From the NCBI RefSeq assembly GCF_000720425.1, contig NZ_JOAJ01000010.1, positions 124,001 through 188,000 of the forward strand: a stretch of DNA of 64,000 nucleotides, written 5' to 3'. A program made the position numbers and the translations under genes. Every line of letters starts with the position of its first letter. Within the stretch, counting starts at the first letter, position 1. The notes below the pieces were generated by a model. It worked only from the letters and a program-made list of their open reading frames with translations. It ran no database searches and was not told the origin of the DNA. Source of the DNA: Nocardia rhamnosiphila NBRC 108938. Lineage in GTDB: Bacteria > Actinomycetota > Actinomycetes > Mycobacteriales > Mycobacteriaceae. This document shows, in pieces, positions 25,263 through 34,328 of the stretch.

Positions 25263-25304
25263 AGGGATTAATTTATTCGAGTATGCGGAATTAAACTTAT
25301 CCCT
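25263..25304. promoter_or_regulatory. Imperfect inverted repeat upstream of the micropeptide promoter
   Basis: Arms AGGGATTAATTTAT (25263-25276) and TTAAACTTATCCCT (25291-25304) match at 11 of 14 positions around a 14-base centre in a strongly AT-rich stretch. The repeat lies 35-75 bases upstream of the putative -35. This is the geometry of an activator or large repressor site; no regulator gene is adjacent. Confidence 0.4.
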
Positions 25305-25916
25305 AGCAGAAATAAGCTTGCATTATTCGACCGCCGACGCACCCTCCGAACGTCGTCAGCTGTTTCTATTCAATTTTTCGATAGCTCCGTCCATGTACGG
25401 CGGGCCTTGTTCACGTAGCCGGCACTCCAGGCGCCGAGCTACGGACCGCCGAGTCGTACAGCTAGAAGTGGTGTTCAGAAACTGCGGCCCACTCTCGGCA
25501 CCCACCGCTGTCGCACGGTGCCACCCGTGCGGCGGTGGTGCGGAGGTGACATGTGCAAGGACAGTGGCTCGCTCGACTCTCGAAGCTGTGATCGGACGAC
25601 TGCGGTTCCATTCAGACCTACTTCCCCTCCCATGGACAGCGGCGTCAAGTGCGCGCTGATCTCTCTCACCAGGTTTGACGCCGTGCACCAGCGATCGGTT
25701 CCATCAGGATCGGGAAGGAGTTACACGCCGGACATCCACCGAGTACATGGAACCGAGACCGATTCGGGGAGAACTGCGCCGGTCCGGATGCCCGGGAACG
25801 CGGTGGGTCACCATCGCAAGTCGAGCACGAATGTTGGCGCACCCCACAGCCCAGACCACGGCACGCGCGCCACACCGAACCCGAAACGATACCGAGACCA
25901 GGCACAATAGGGCTCT
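25305..25916. other. Gene-poor region upstream of the micropeptide operon
   Basis: About 610 bases. Several open frames of 60-130 codons exist on both strands but none has recognisable motifs, a ribosome site or a consistent codon pattern. It may be decayed sequence at the edge of the low-GC island. Confidence 0.4.
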
Positions 25917-26072
25917 GTGTCCACCGATGTCGCCGTAGTTCTGCTGTTCACCCTCGCCGGTTTTCTCATCGGCGGCGCCTACACCACCTGGAAGACCACC
26001 CGGCCGCTCGCGGTCGCGCTGGGGGTCTGCGCCGTACTCGCGGCACTGGGTGCGGTGCTCTGGCTGCTCTGA
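25917..26072 (+). CDS. Small two-helix membrane protein
   Basis: A 51-residue protein starting at GTG 25917 (MSTDVAVVLLFTLAGFLIGG). Two hydrophobic helices flank a short basic turn, AYTTWKTTRPL; the protein ends LGAVLWLL. An ACAATA element lies 7-12 bases upstream, so the mRNA may be almost leaderless. Similar tiny membrane proteins are scattered in actinobacterial genomes without known function. GC content returns to the genome level here, marking the end of the low-GC island. Confidence 0.6.
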   Translation: MSTDVAVVLLFTLAGFLIGGAYTTWKTTRPLAVALGVCAVLAALGAVLWLL

Positions 26073-26392
26073 CGCCCAGACCACGCCGGCACCGAACGCT
26101 CGACCGGCCCCGACCGCACCACCTGTGACCACTCACAACGGGACCCGGCGGCCGGACATGTTTCCGAAGCGCCGTCGGGGTCAACACTCAGGGCACGGCG
26201 CGTTGCGCGACAGGCGGGACGTCGCGGTGAACCAGAGCCCGGGGATGCGACCGGGTTCCACCGGACACCTCTCCCCTGGCACCGCCGGAACACGCGCCGG
26301 CCCTGCCCCTCTGCGCCGGGCACGGCCGGCGCGCTTTCCCGTCCGGATCAGCAGCTCGATTCCGCGGAGGCAGACGTTGCGGGACCCACCCG
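26073..26392. other. Intergenic region with no recognisable gene
   Basis: About 320 GC-rich bases between the 51-residue gene and the response-regulator remnant. Frames on both strands stay open for long stretches because of GC content, but show no motif or start signal I can support. Confidence 0.35.
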
Positions 26393-26878
26393 CTACTGCC
26401 AGCCCATCCGCTCCGCGGCCCGTACCGCTTCGGCGCGCGTACTGGTCGAGGTCTTGCCGACGGCGGCGGACAGATGGTTGCGCACCGTCCCTTCGGGCAC
26501 GCGCCGGGTCCACCACCCGCGGACCCAGGTGAACCCGCCGGACGGCATCGCCAACGCACGGGCCGGAAGTGTCCTTGACCATGAACCCGCCCGCCCCCGC
26601 ATCGATCGCCCGGCGCAGATAGCCGGGCCTGCCGAAGGTCGTCACCACGAGTATCCGCACCGCGGGATGCTTCGCGTGCAGCTCCGCGGCCACGGCGATA
26701 CCGTCGGCGCCCGGCATCTCGACATCGAGCAGCGCCACATCCGGGTTCGTCCGCGCGACCACGTCGAGCACCTCGTCCCCGCGACCCACTTCGGCGACCA
26801 CTTGGAGGTCGGATTCCAGCCCGAGCAGCGCCGCGAGCGCGATCCGGCTGCTCTCGAAACGATTCTCGCGCCGGAGTT
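26393..26878 (-). pseudogene. NarL/LuxR-type response regulator remnant (DesR-like)
   Basis: The receiver domain is recognisable from ALAALLGLESDLQVVAEVGRGD to NPDVALLDVEMPGADG (phospho-acceptor Asp in LLDVE), ILVVTTFGRPGYLRRAIDAGAGGFMVKD and AVRRVHLGPRVVDPA. Three defects make it non-functional. The first ~15 residues with the acidic pocket are absent. A frame change follows RVVDPA. About 35-40 residues of the LuxR domain, with the first helices of the HTH, are deleted before EGTVRNHLSAAVGKT and AVRAAERMGWQ. No sensor kinase gene is nearby. It separates the thi locus from the accessory island. Confidence 0.7.
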
Positions 26879-26971
26879 CATCAGCCATCCGCTGGGCACG
26901 ACCGGTGTCCCGGCCGTGTGGGGTCTGTCCGGCCACAGCCGCGCTGTCGGCCGACGCCGAACGAGCGCGGC

Positions 26972-27676
26972 TCAGGCGTTCAGCAGCGCGGCCTTCAGTG
27001 CACGCGCGGCGGACTCCGGGTCCGGGACGGCGGTGATCGCGCGCACCACGACCACCCGCTCGGCGCCCACCGCGAGCACTTCGGGAAGGGTCGCTTCGTC
27101 GATTCCGCCGATGGCGAACCACGGCCGGGTCGGCGACGCCGCCGCGGTCTCACGTACCAGCTCCAACCCGGCGGGTGTGCGCCCCGGTTTGGTCGGGGTC
27201 GCCCACACCGGACCCGTGCAGAAATAGTCGAGGTTCTCGTCACCCGCGGCCAGCCGGGCCTGCTCCCGGTCGTGGGTGGACCGCCCGAGCACCACATCCG
27301 GGCCGAGGATCTTGCGGGCGTACCAGGGCGGCAGATCCTGCTGACCCAGATGCAGCACATCGGCACCCGCCGCCAGCGCGATATCGGCACGATCGTTGAC
27401 CGCGAGCAGCGCACCGTGGCGGCGGGTCGCGGCCTTCAGCTCGGCGAGCGCCGCGAGTTCGCCCTTGGCCTCGAGCGGGCCGAACTGCCGCTCCCCGGGC
27501 GAGCCCTTGTCCCGGAGCTGGATGATGTCCACGCCACCGGCGAGGGCCGCTTCCGCGAACTCGGCGAGGTCCCCCTTCTCCCGGCGGGCGTCGGTGCACA
27601 GGTACAGCCGGGCGGTCGCGAGGCGGTCGCGCGGGGGCAGCGGTCGGCGAGCGGAGGACGGTTGCACAGCTGCCAC
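26972..27676 (-). CDS. thiE: Thiamine-phosphate synthase
   Basis: A 234-residue TIM-barrel enzyme joining hydroxymethylpyrimidine diphosphate and thiazole phosphate to thiamine phosphate. Visible motifs are [21 protein letters not shown] (phosphate and substrate binding), [23 protein letters not shown], and the C-terminal FAIGGID with VVVVRAI. Start is placed at GTG 27676 ([13 protein letters not shown]); GTG 27667 is possible. It is divergent from thiO with 171 bases between, the same order as Rv0414c-Rv0415. No TPP riboswitch was found in that gap. Confidence 0.92.
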   Translation of the reverse strand: MAAVQPSSARRPLPPRDRLATARLYLCTDARREKGDLAEFAEAALAGGVDIIQLRDKGSPGERQFGPLEAKGELAALAELKAATRRHGALLAVNDRADIALAAGADVLHLGQQDLPPWYARKILGPDVVLGRSTHDREQARLAAGDENLDYFCTGPVWATPTKPGRTPAGLELVRETAAASPTRPWFAIGGIDEATLPEVLAVGAERVVVVRAITAVPDPESAARALKAALLNA

Positions 27677-27847
27677 CGTAACCGCGCTAACGTGGAGAAG
27701 TTGCAGGAGGTGGAACGTAGTGCGAACATCCGCGCGCGCGGCGCGGGCGGCGAGCCGGACCCGGCCGGCGCGATGTAGCCCGGCGCCGATCCATCGATCC
27801 GGCCCTACCGCCGCCGCCCACCGTGTTTTCCGGAGGAGGTGGCACAG

Positions 27848-28941
27848 GTGAGCGGCCGGGCCACCGATTCGACCCTCGCCGTCGTCGGCGGCGGGGTGAT
27901 CGGGCTGGCCGTGGCCTGGCGGGCCGCCGAGGCGGGCCGGACGGTGACCCTGTTCGATCCGGCGGTGGGCAGCGGCGCCTCCTGGGTGGCCGGCGGGATG
28001 CTCGCCCCACTGTCGGAAGGCTGGCCCGGCGAGGACGCGGTATTGGAGTTCGGTGCGGCGGCTCTGGCCCACTGGCCGGATTTCGCGGCGCGACTCGAGG
28101 CCGTCACCGGTGTGGACGTTTTCGTCGCCGCCGAGACCCTGACCGTCGCCCAGGACGCCGCCGATGCCGCCGACCTGCGCACGGTCGCCGAATGGGTCGG
28201 TGAGCGCGGCCACGAACTCCGGGTACTGGACCGGGCCGGGGTCCGGGAGCTGGAACCGGCGCTGGCCCGCACGGTGCGGGCCGGGCTGCTGGCGCCCACC
28301 GAACCGGCCCTCGACAACCGCCGGCTGCTGACCGCGCTGCGCAAGGCCGTGGCCGGAGCCGGGGTGACCGTGCGCGCGGACCGGGTCCACGACCTCACCG
28401 AACTCGACCAGCGGCAGGTGGTGCTGGCCGCGGGTGCCGCCTCGGCCGAACTGTGGCCCGGCCTGCCGGTCCGCCCGGTGAAGGGCGAGATCCTGCGCCT
28501 CCGCCACCGCCCCGGCGCCCAACCGCCGCCCACCCGGGTGGTGCGGGCGCGCGTGCACGGGCGGCCCGTGTACTTCGTGCCCCGCGCCGACGGTCTGGTG
28601 CTCGGCGCCACCCAGTACGAAGCCGGTTTCGATACCGCGGTCACCGTCGCCGGGGTCCGCGACCTCATCGGGGACGCCGAGACCGTGCTGCCCGGGATCG
28701 GCGAATACGAACTGCTCGAAGCCGCCGCCGGCGCGCGACCCGGCAGCCCCGACAATCTCCCCCTCGTCGGGTGGCTGTCCGACCGCGTGATCGCGGCCAC
28801 CGGGCACGGCCGCAACGGCATGCTGACCAGCGCGCTCACCGCCGAGGCGGTGGTGGCCGAGCTGAACGGGCGACCGCTGGCCGCGGTCGCGGCGGCCGAT
28901 CCGAACCGGTTCACGGCATCCACACCCTCAGGAGGTAGTCG

Positions 28942-28945
<4 letters not shown>
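27848..28945 (+). CDS. thiO: Glycine oxidase ThiO
   Basis: A 365-residue FAD enzyme that oxidises glycine to the iminoglycine needed for thiazole synthesis. The Rossmann motif is at the N-terminus ([19 protein letters not shown]), with [16 protein letters not shown] next and the C-terminal [24 protein letters not shown] lies eight bases upstream of GTG 27848, which fixes the start over GTG 27839. Its stop overlaps thiS as ATGA, so thiO-thiS-thiG is one coupled unit. Confidence 0.92.
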
Positions 28946-29941
<996 letters not shown>

Positions 29942-29989
29942 ATCCCCGAGACCGACCCCACCGCGAGTGGGTGCCGGGCCGGGGCCGGG

Positions 29990-30005
29990 TCATCCTCCAG
30001 GATGA
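29990..30005. promoter_or_regulatory. 16-bp palindrome upstream of ABC transporter genes
   Basis: TCATCCT, two bases, AGGATGA: a perfect 7-base inverted repeat 60 bases before the ABC ATPase start and 49 bases after thiG. It may be an operator for a small dimeric repressor or part of a hairpin. No adjacent regulator gene is present. Confidence 0.3.
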
Positions 30006-30064
30006 GTGCGGATGGCGACCATCGGGCGACGCGAGCGCTCCGCGGATAGGGCATGCTGGTCGGC

Positions 30065-31066
30065 ATGATCGAAGTCCGGGGCTTGACCAAGCACTACGGG
30101 CAGACCGTCGCGGTCCAGGACCTGACCTTCACCGTGCAACCCGGTCAGGTCACCGGGTTCCTGGGACCGAACGGCGCCGGTAAATCCACCACTATGCGCA
30201 TGATCCTCGGCCTGGATCGCCCCACCGCGGGCACCGCGCTCATCGACGGCAGACCGTACGGGCAGCTGAAACATCCGTTGCGTGAGGTCGGCGCGCTGCT
30301 GGACGCGAAATGGGTGCATCCCAACCGGTCGGCGCGAGCCCATCTGGAATGGATGGCGGCCTCCAACGGGCTGCCGAAATCCCGGGTGGAGGAGGTCTTG
30401 CGGCTGGTGGGTCTGTCGGAGGTGGCCGGTAAATCGGCCGGCGGGTTCTCCCTGGGTATGTCGCAGCGACTGGGCCTGGCGGGCGCCCTGCTGGGCGATC
30501 CGAAAGTCCTGCTCTTCGACGAGCCGGTCAACGGCCTGGACCCGGAGGGCATTCTCTGGATCCGGCGGTTCATGCAGCGGCTGGCCGCCGAGGGCCGTAC
30601 CGTGCTGGTGTCGAGCCATCTGCTCTCGGAGATGTCGCAGACCGCTGACCATCTGGTGGTCATCGGCCGCGGCCGGCTCATCTCCGATTCCACCACCGCG
30701 GAGTTCATCGAACGCGCGTCGGAGTCGTCGGTGCGGGTGCGCAGCCCGCAGCTCGACGAACTGCGCAGTCTGCTCACCTCCAACGGGATGACCGTGAAAC
30801 AGAACGAGGGCAACGCCGACGGCGCGGCACTCGTGGTCAACGGGGTCACCAGCGACGCGGTCGGCGCACTGGCCGGTGAGCACAACATCACCCTCTACGA
30901 GCTCGCCCCGCAGCGGGGCTCGCTGGAGGAGGCGTTCATGCGGATGACCGGCGGGGATGTCCAGTATCACGGTGAGGTCGGCCCGCAGGGCGATGTCGCG
31001 GCGGCCCCGCCCGGGGCCCCCGGGCCGCAGCCGGTCGAGCCCAAGGTTCTCGGAGGTACCAAGTAA
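30065..31066 (+). CDS. ABC transporter ATP-binding protein
   Basis: A 333-residue ATPase. The Walker A is GPNGAGKST, the signature region is FSLGMSQRLGLAGALLGDP, Walker B is VLLFDEPVNGLDP, and the H-loop is LVSSHLL. The layout with a C-terminal ~100-residue extension (EFIERASESSVRVRSPQ) is that of the ABC-2 export family that handles antibiotics and lipids (DrrA/BcrA-like). The extension ends in an unusual Pro/Ala tail near residues 305-325. ATG 30065 is taken as start; an in-frame ATG 12 bases earlier is possible. Its stop overlaps the permease start. Confidence 0.88.
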   Translation: MIEVRGLTKHYGQTVAVQDLTFTVQPGQVTGFLGPNGAGKSTTMRMILGLDRPTAGTALIDGRPYGQLKHPLREVGALLDAKWVHPNRSARAHLEWMAASNGLPKSRVEEVLRLVGLSEVAGKSAGGFSLGMSQRLGLAGALLGDPKVLLFDEPVNGLDPEGILWIRRFMQRLAAEGRTVLVSSHLLSEMSQTADHLVVIGRGRLISDSTTAEFIERASESSVRVRSPQLDELRSLLTSNGMTVKQNEGNADGAALVVNGVTSDAVGALAGEHNITLYELAPQRGSLEEAFMRMTGGDVQYHGEVGPQGDVAAAPPGAPGPQPVEPKVLGGTK

Positions 31067-31833
31067 TGGGTGTGATCGCCGCGGAACGCATCAAACTCAC
31101 CTCGACCCGCTCGCCGTGGTGGTGCTCGCTGATCGTGGTGGCCCTCGCGGTCGGGTTCGCCGCACTGTTCGGGCTGATCGGGCGGATCGCCGCCGACGAC
31201 CCGCAGGCCTCGGGAGCCCCCGCGCTGACCGTGGACACCGCCTTCCTCGGGATCAGCGGGTTCGGGGTGATGGTGCTGGCCATCATGGCCACCCTCACCG
31301 TGACCAGCGAGTACCGGTTCGGCATCATCCGGACCACCTTCCAGGCCGTACCCAACCGCATCCTGGTGATCGGCACCAAGGCGGGCCTGGTCGGGCTCTA
31401 CGCCGCCGCGTTGACCACGGTGCTGGCCTTCGCCGCGTACGCGGTGGCCAAGGCGGTCGCCGGGGACGCCGGCTCCACCCTGATCCTGGAGGGCAACTGG
31501 CGTGCCCTGTACTCGATACCGGTCCTGGCCTTCCTCAACGTGGTGCTGGCCATCGCCATCGGTGTACTGGTCCGGCAGTCGGCGGCGGCGATCTCGTTGA
31601 TCGTGCTCTGGCAGCTGATCATCGAACCGCTGGTCGGGGCACTGGGTAAAGTAGGACGTGAGATCAGCGCGTTCCTGCCGTTCCAGAATGCGAGCCGCTT
31701 CGCGCTGATGGACGAGTCGATGGCGTCGGGTAACTGGCACTGGGGCGTATGGGGCAGCCTCGTCTACTTCATCGCCTTCGTCGCACTCGTCACCGGTGTC
31801 GCCCTGGTGGTTGTCAACCAGCGCGACGCCTGA
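31066..31833 (+). CDS. ABC-2 type transporter permease
   Basis: A 255-residue membrane protein with six helices. It opens GVIAAERIKLTSTRSPWW, the usual cytoplasmic start of ABC-2 permeases, followed by ATLTVTSEYRFGIIRTTFQA, the conserved coupling segment. Its ATG shares one base with the ATPase stop (TAATG), so it is translationally coupled. The pair likely exports a hydrophobic compound; substrate unknown. A strong terminator follows at 31950. Confidence 0.85.
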   Translation: MGVIAAERIKLTSTRSPWWCSLIVVALAVGFAALFGLIGRIAADDPQASGAPALTVDTAFLGISGFGVMVLAIMATLTVTSEYRFGIIRTTFQAVPNRILVIGTKAGLVGLYAAALTTVLAFAAYAVAKAVAGDAGSTLILEGNWRALYSIPVLAFLNVVLAIAIGVLVRQSAAAISLIVLWQLIIEPLVGALGKVGREISAFLPFQNASRFALMDESMASGNWHWGVWGSLVYFIAFVALVTGVALVVVNQRDA

Positions 31834-31949
31834 CCGAATCGCCCGAGCCGCTTCCCTCGCCGCTCGGGTATGGGGTGAGCGCGGCCTTGTCGGGAGGATC
31901 GCGCGCCCCGCACGCCGGCGGCCACTGCCCGGTCGTCGGAGTGCACTTA

Positions 31950-31984
31950 CCACCGGCCCGGTGCGCAATGCACCGGGCCGGTGG
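31950..31984 (+). terminator. 15-bp stem hairpin after ABC transporter operon
   Basis: CCACCGGCCCGGTGC and GCACCGGGCCGGTGG form a perfect 15-base stem around a GCAAT loop, 117 bases after the permease stop. There is no T-run, as is common for actinobacterial terminators. It isolates the ABC genes from the cyclase gene. Confidence 0.7.
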
Positions 31985-32177
31985 TCGTGGTCACACCGGG
32001 GTGGTTGCACCCCGGGTCACCAGCGAAGGCAGGGGACTCTTCGCGACTTGCCAAATATCTGTAACCAAGCGTTCACCGGCAGCCGGCCGGTCGTCGCTAC
32101 GATCGTGGTCAGGCACCGAACGTTTTCCATCGGCGGACCCAACGGCGTGCCGCACTCCTCCGATAGAGAGGCGACAG

Positions 32178-33161
32178 GTGACGATTATCAGCGTTCCCCT
32201 CGCGTCCGATTCCCTGAGATACCCTCGGGGCGTGAACGAAAAGCCCTCCGGCCGAGCCGTACCGGAGCCGGAGGTCGACAGCGCCGCCGCGCCGGGCGCC
32301 GATCACGCGTCCACCGACGAGCCGGCGGTCGGGCCGGCCCCCGAGAACGGCGCCGCCGTCGGCGCGGTACGCCGTGTCCATCCGCTGTCTGCCCTGATGA
32401 ACGCGGCAAACCAGCGACCGGATGTGATCGAGGTTCTGCGGCGGGCCCGTCATCAACTCCCCGGCGATCCCGCCTTCGGTGACCCACTCTCGGTCACCGG
32501 CCCCGGCGGCGCGCGCGCCGTGGCACGAGCCGCGGACCGGCTGGTCGGCGACAATCCCAGCGCTGCCCGCGAGATCGGGTTCGGTGCGCTGCAGGTCTGG
32601 CAGGCCATGCTCGAACGCCTCGGTCGCGGTAAGGGCACCGAGGAGATGACGGTGATGTTCACCGATCTGGTGTCGTTCTCCTCCTGGTCGCTCACCGCGG
32701 GCGACGAAGCCACCCTGGACCTGCTGCGCAAGGTGGCCAAGGCCATCGAACCCCCCATCGCCGAACGCGGCGGCCAGGTGGTGAAGCGAATGGGTGACGG
32801 CGTCATGGCGGTGTTCCCGTCCGCCGATCGGGCCGTCCGGGCCGCGATCGCCGCGAAACGCAATCTGGCCGAGGTGACCGCGGGCGACTACCGGCCCCGG
32901 ATGCGGATCGGCCTGCACACCGGTTCACCGCGAGAGATCGGCGGGGACTGGCTGGGCGTGGACGTCACCATCGCCGCCCGGGTGATGGAGGCCGGCGGCA
33001 ACGGCAAGATGATGGTGTCCCACACCACCCTGACCGCGCTGAGCCCGGAGACCCTGGCCGAGCTGGGGCAGACCGCTCGCCCCTACCGTCGCAGTTTCTT
33101 CGCCGCGCCCCTGAGCGGGGTACCCGAGGATCTGCGCATCTACCGGATCAGCTCGGCCTGA
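32178..33161 (+). CDS. Class III adenylate/guanylate cyclase domain protein
   Basis: A 327-residue protein with no membrane helix. Residues 155-325 form a class III cyclase domain: metal-binding D163 in VMFTDLVSFSSW, K203 and the second metal D207 in VVKRMGDGVMAVF, and D262 plus R268 in GVDVTIAARV. The position normally occupied by the transition-state Asn (VN.AAR) is Thr264, which may lower activity. An N-terminal 150-residue helical region probably regulates it. GTG 32178 follows GAGAGG; GTG 32232 would give 309 residues. Adenine specificity is suggested by the Lys/Asp pair. It converges on a LysR gene. Confidence 0.8.
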   Translation: MTIISVPLASDSLRYPRGVNEKPSGRAVPEPEVDSAAAPGADHASTDEPAVGPAPENGAAVGAVRRVHPLSALMNAANQRPDVIEVLRRARHQLPGDPAFGDPLSVTGPGGARAVARAADRLVGDNPSAAREIGFGALQVWQAMLERLGRGKGTEEMTVMFTDLVSFSSWSLTAGDEATLDLLRKVAKAIEPPIAERGGQVVKRMGDGVMAVFPSADRAVRAAIAAKRNLAEVTAGDYRPRMRIGLHTGSPREIGGDWLGVDVTIAARVMEAGGNGKMMVSHTTLTALSPETLAELGQTARPYRRSFFAAPLSGVPEDLRIYRISSA

Positions 33162-33183
33162 GCCGCCCGCTCGTCCGCGTCCG

Positions 33184-34170
33184 CTACGCGGAGACGAACA
33201 GGGGCCGATCGATCTCCGGGATCCAGCAGTCGCGCGCGATATCGCGGTTGTAGTTGTCGCGGAAATAGGCGACCAGATCCGCGATACCCGGATGCGGGTC
33301 GGTCCTGTCCCACAGCAGCGCGTGCGGGTAGGCAGGGGTCGGGTCCACGATCGGCACCCGGCGGATATGCGGATGCCACGGGGATTCGAAACCTTCCGCG
33401 CTGAAGGTCGCGAGGGTGTCCGAATCGGCGATGTGCTCGATCACCATCGCGATCGGTGCCGGCCCGCGACCGATGGTGACCTCGGGAAACAGTTCGGACC
33501 GGCGACTGCTGTCGATCACGACTCCGCTGGACCGGCTCAGTTCGCGGTAGTAGTCGGTCCACTCCGATTCCACCGAGGTCCCCGGCACCCATACCGTCAC
33601 CCCGGTCAGTTCGGCCAGCGAGACCGCCGCGCGTCCGGCCAGCGGATGATCCTTACCGACCAGCAGATGTAGCGGGTCCAGTAGGAACGGGACGGCCGCG
33701 ATCCGCGCCGGCAGGGGCCGGGGGCCGCCCGCGGCGCGGGCGACGGCCGCGTCCACCCGGCCCGCCACCAGCGCGTCCCGGGAAGTGACGAAGGCGTTGG
33801 TCAGCACGATCTCGGTATCGCGGTCGGGGTGGCGGCCGAGGTAATACCGCATGGCCCGCATCTCGGTCGCCCGCTCGCCCAGTACCGCCACCCGCAGCGG
33901 CCGTGGTCGCCGTACCACCGTGGCCACGGCCTCGTCGGCGACGGCGAGCAGCGAGCGCGCGTGCGGCAGGAACCGGGCAGCGGACGCGGTCAGGGCCGCG
34001 CCGGTGGGTATCCGGTCGAAGAGATCGAGGCCGAGCTGGTTCTCCAGCCGGGCGATACGTTTGGATACCGCCTGCTGGCTGATCCCGAGCAGCGCCGCGG
34101 CGGCGCCGAACCGGCCTTCGTCGGCGACGGCGACAAAGGCCCGCACCGTCGCCAGATCGAGCTCCCCCAC
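33184..34170 (-). CDS. LysR-family transcriptional regulator
   Basis: A 328-residue LysR regulator. The HTH reads LATVRAFVAVADEGRFGAAAALLGISQQAVSKRIARLE near residues 5-42, followed by a PBP2-type effector domain. AGGAGG lies four bases upstream of GTG 34170 and inside the reading frame that could start at ATG 34191, so GTG 34170 is preferred. It is divergent from the dnaE-like gene with 158 bases between them. Whether it controls that gene or acts elsewhere cannot be told; a LysR beside a polymerase is unusual. Confidence 0.82.
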   Translation of the reverse strand: MGELDLATVRAFVAVADEGRFGAAAALLGISQQAVSKRIARLENQLGLDLFDRIPTGAALTASAARFLPHARSLLAVADEAVATVVRRPRPLRVAVLGERATEMRAMRYYLGRHPDRDTEIVLTNAFVTSRDALVAGRVDAAVARAAGGPRPLPARIAAVPFLLDPLHLLVGKDHPLAGRAAVSLAELTGVTVWVPGTSVESEWTDYYRELSRSSGVVIDSSRRSELFPEVTIGRGPAPIAMVIEHIADSDTLATFSAEGFESPWHPHIRRVPIVDPTPAYPHALLWDRTDPHPGIADLVAYFRDNYNRDIARDCWIPEIDRPLFVSA

Positions 34171-34328
34171 CCCACCTCCTGATACATCCATTGGTTGTCT
34201 CCGCTGTCATGTCGATTGTTCGACTCAGCACATTTGAGCTGGTCATATGTAGCCAAAATGACCATATCGGCCCACCGGATCGACAACCGAACCGGCCGCG
34301 GGCCCGGTCCTACGGCACGGGGTGATCG

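Noticed and set aside
25318..25910. Open frames of about 110-130 codons upstream of the micropeptide operon
   Set aside because: No motif, start signal or consistent codon pattern in any of them; overlapping frames on both strands are equally open.
26181..27122. Full-length two-domain response regulator
   Set aside because: The conserved helix-turn-helix lies in another frame with an internal deletion, so this frame is not an intact gene.
27677..27847. TPP riboswitch expected between thiE and thiO
   Set aside because: The gap contains no CTGAGA element or other TPP aptamer core; only an ordinary ribosome site is visible.
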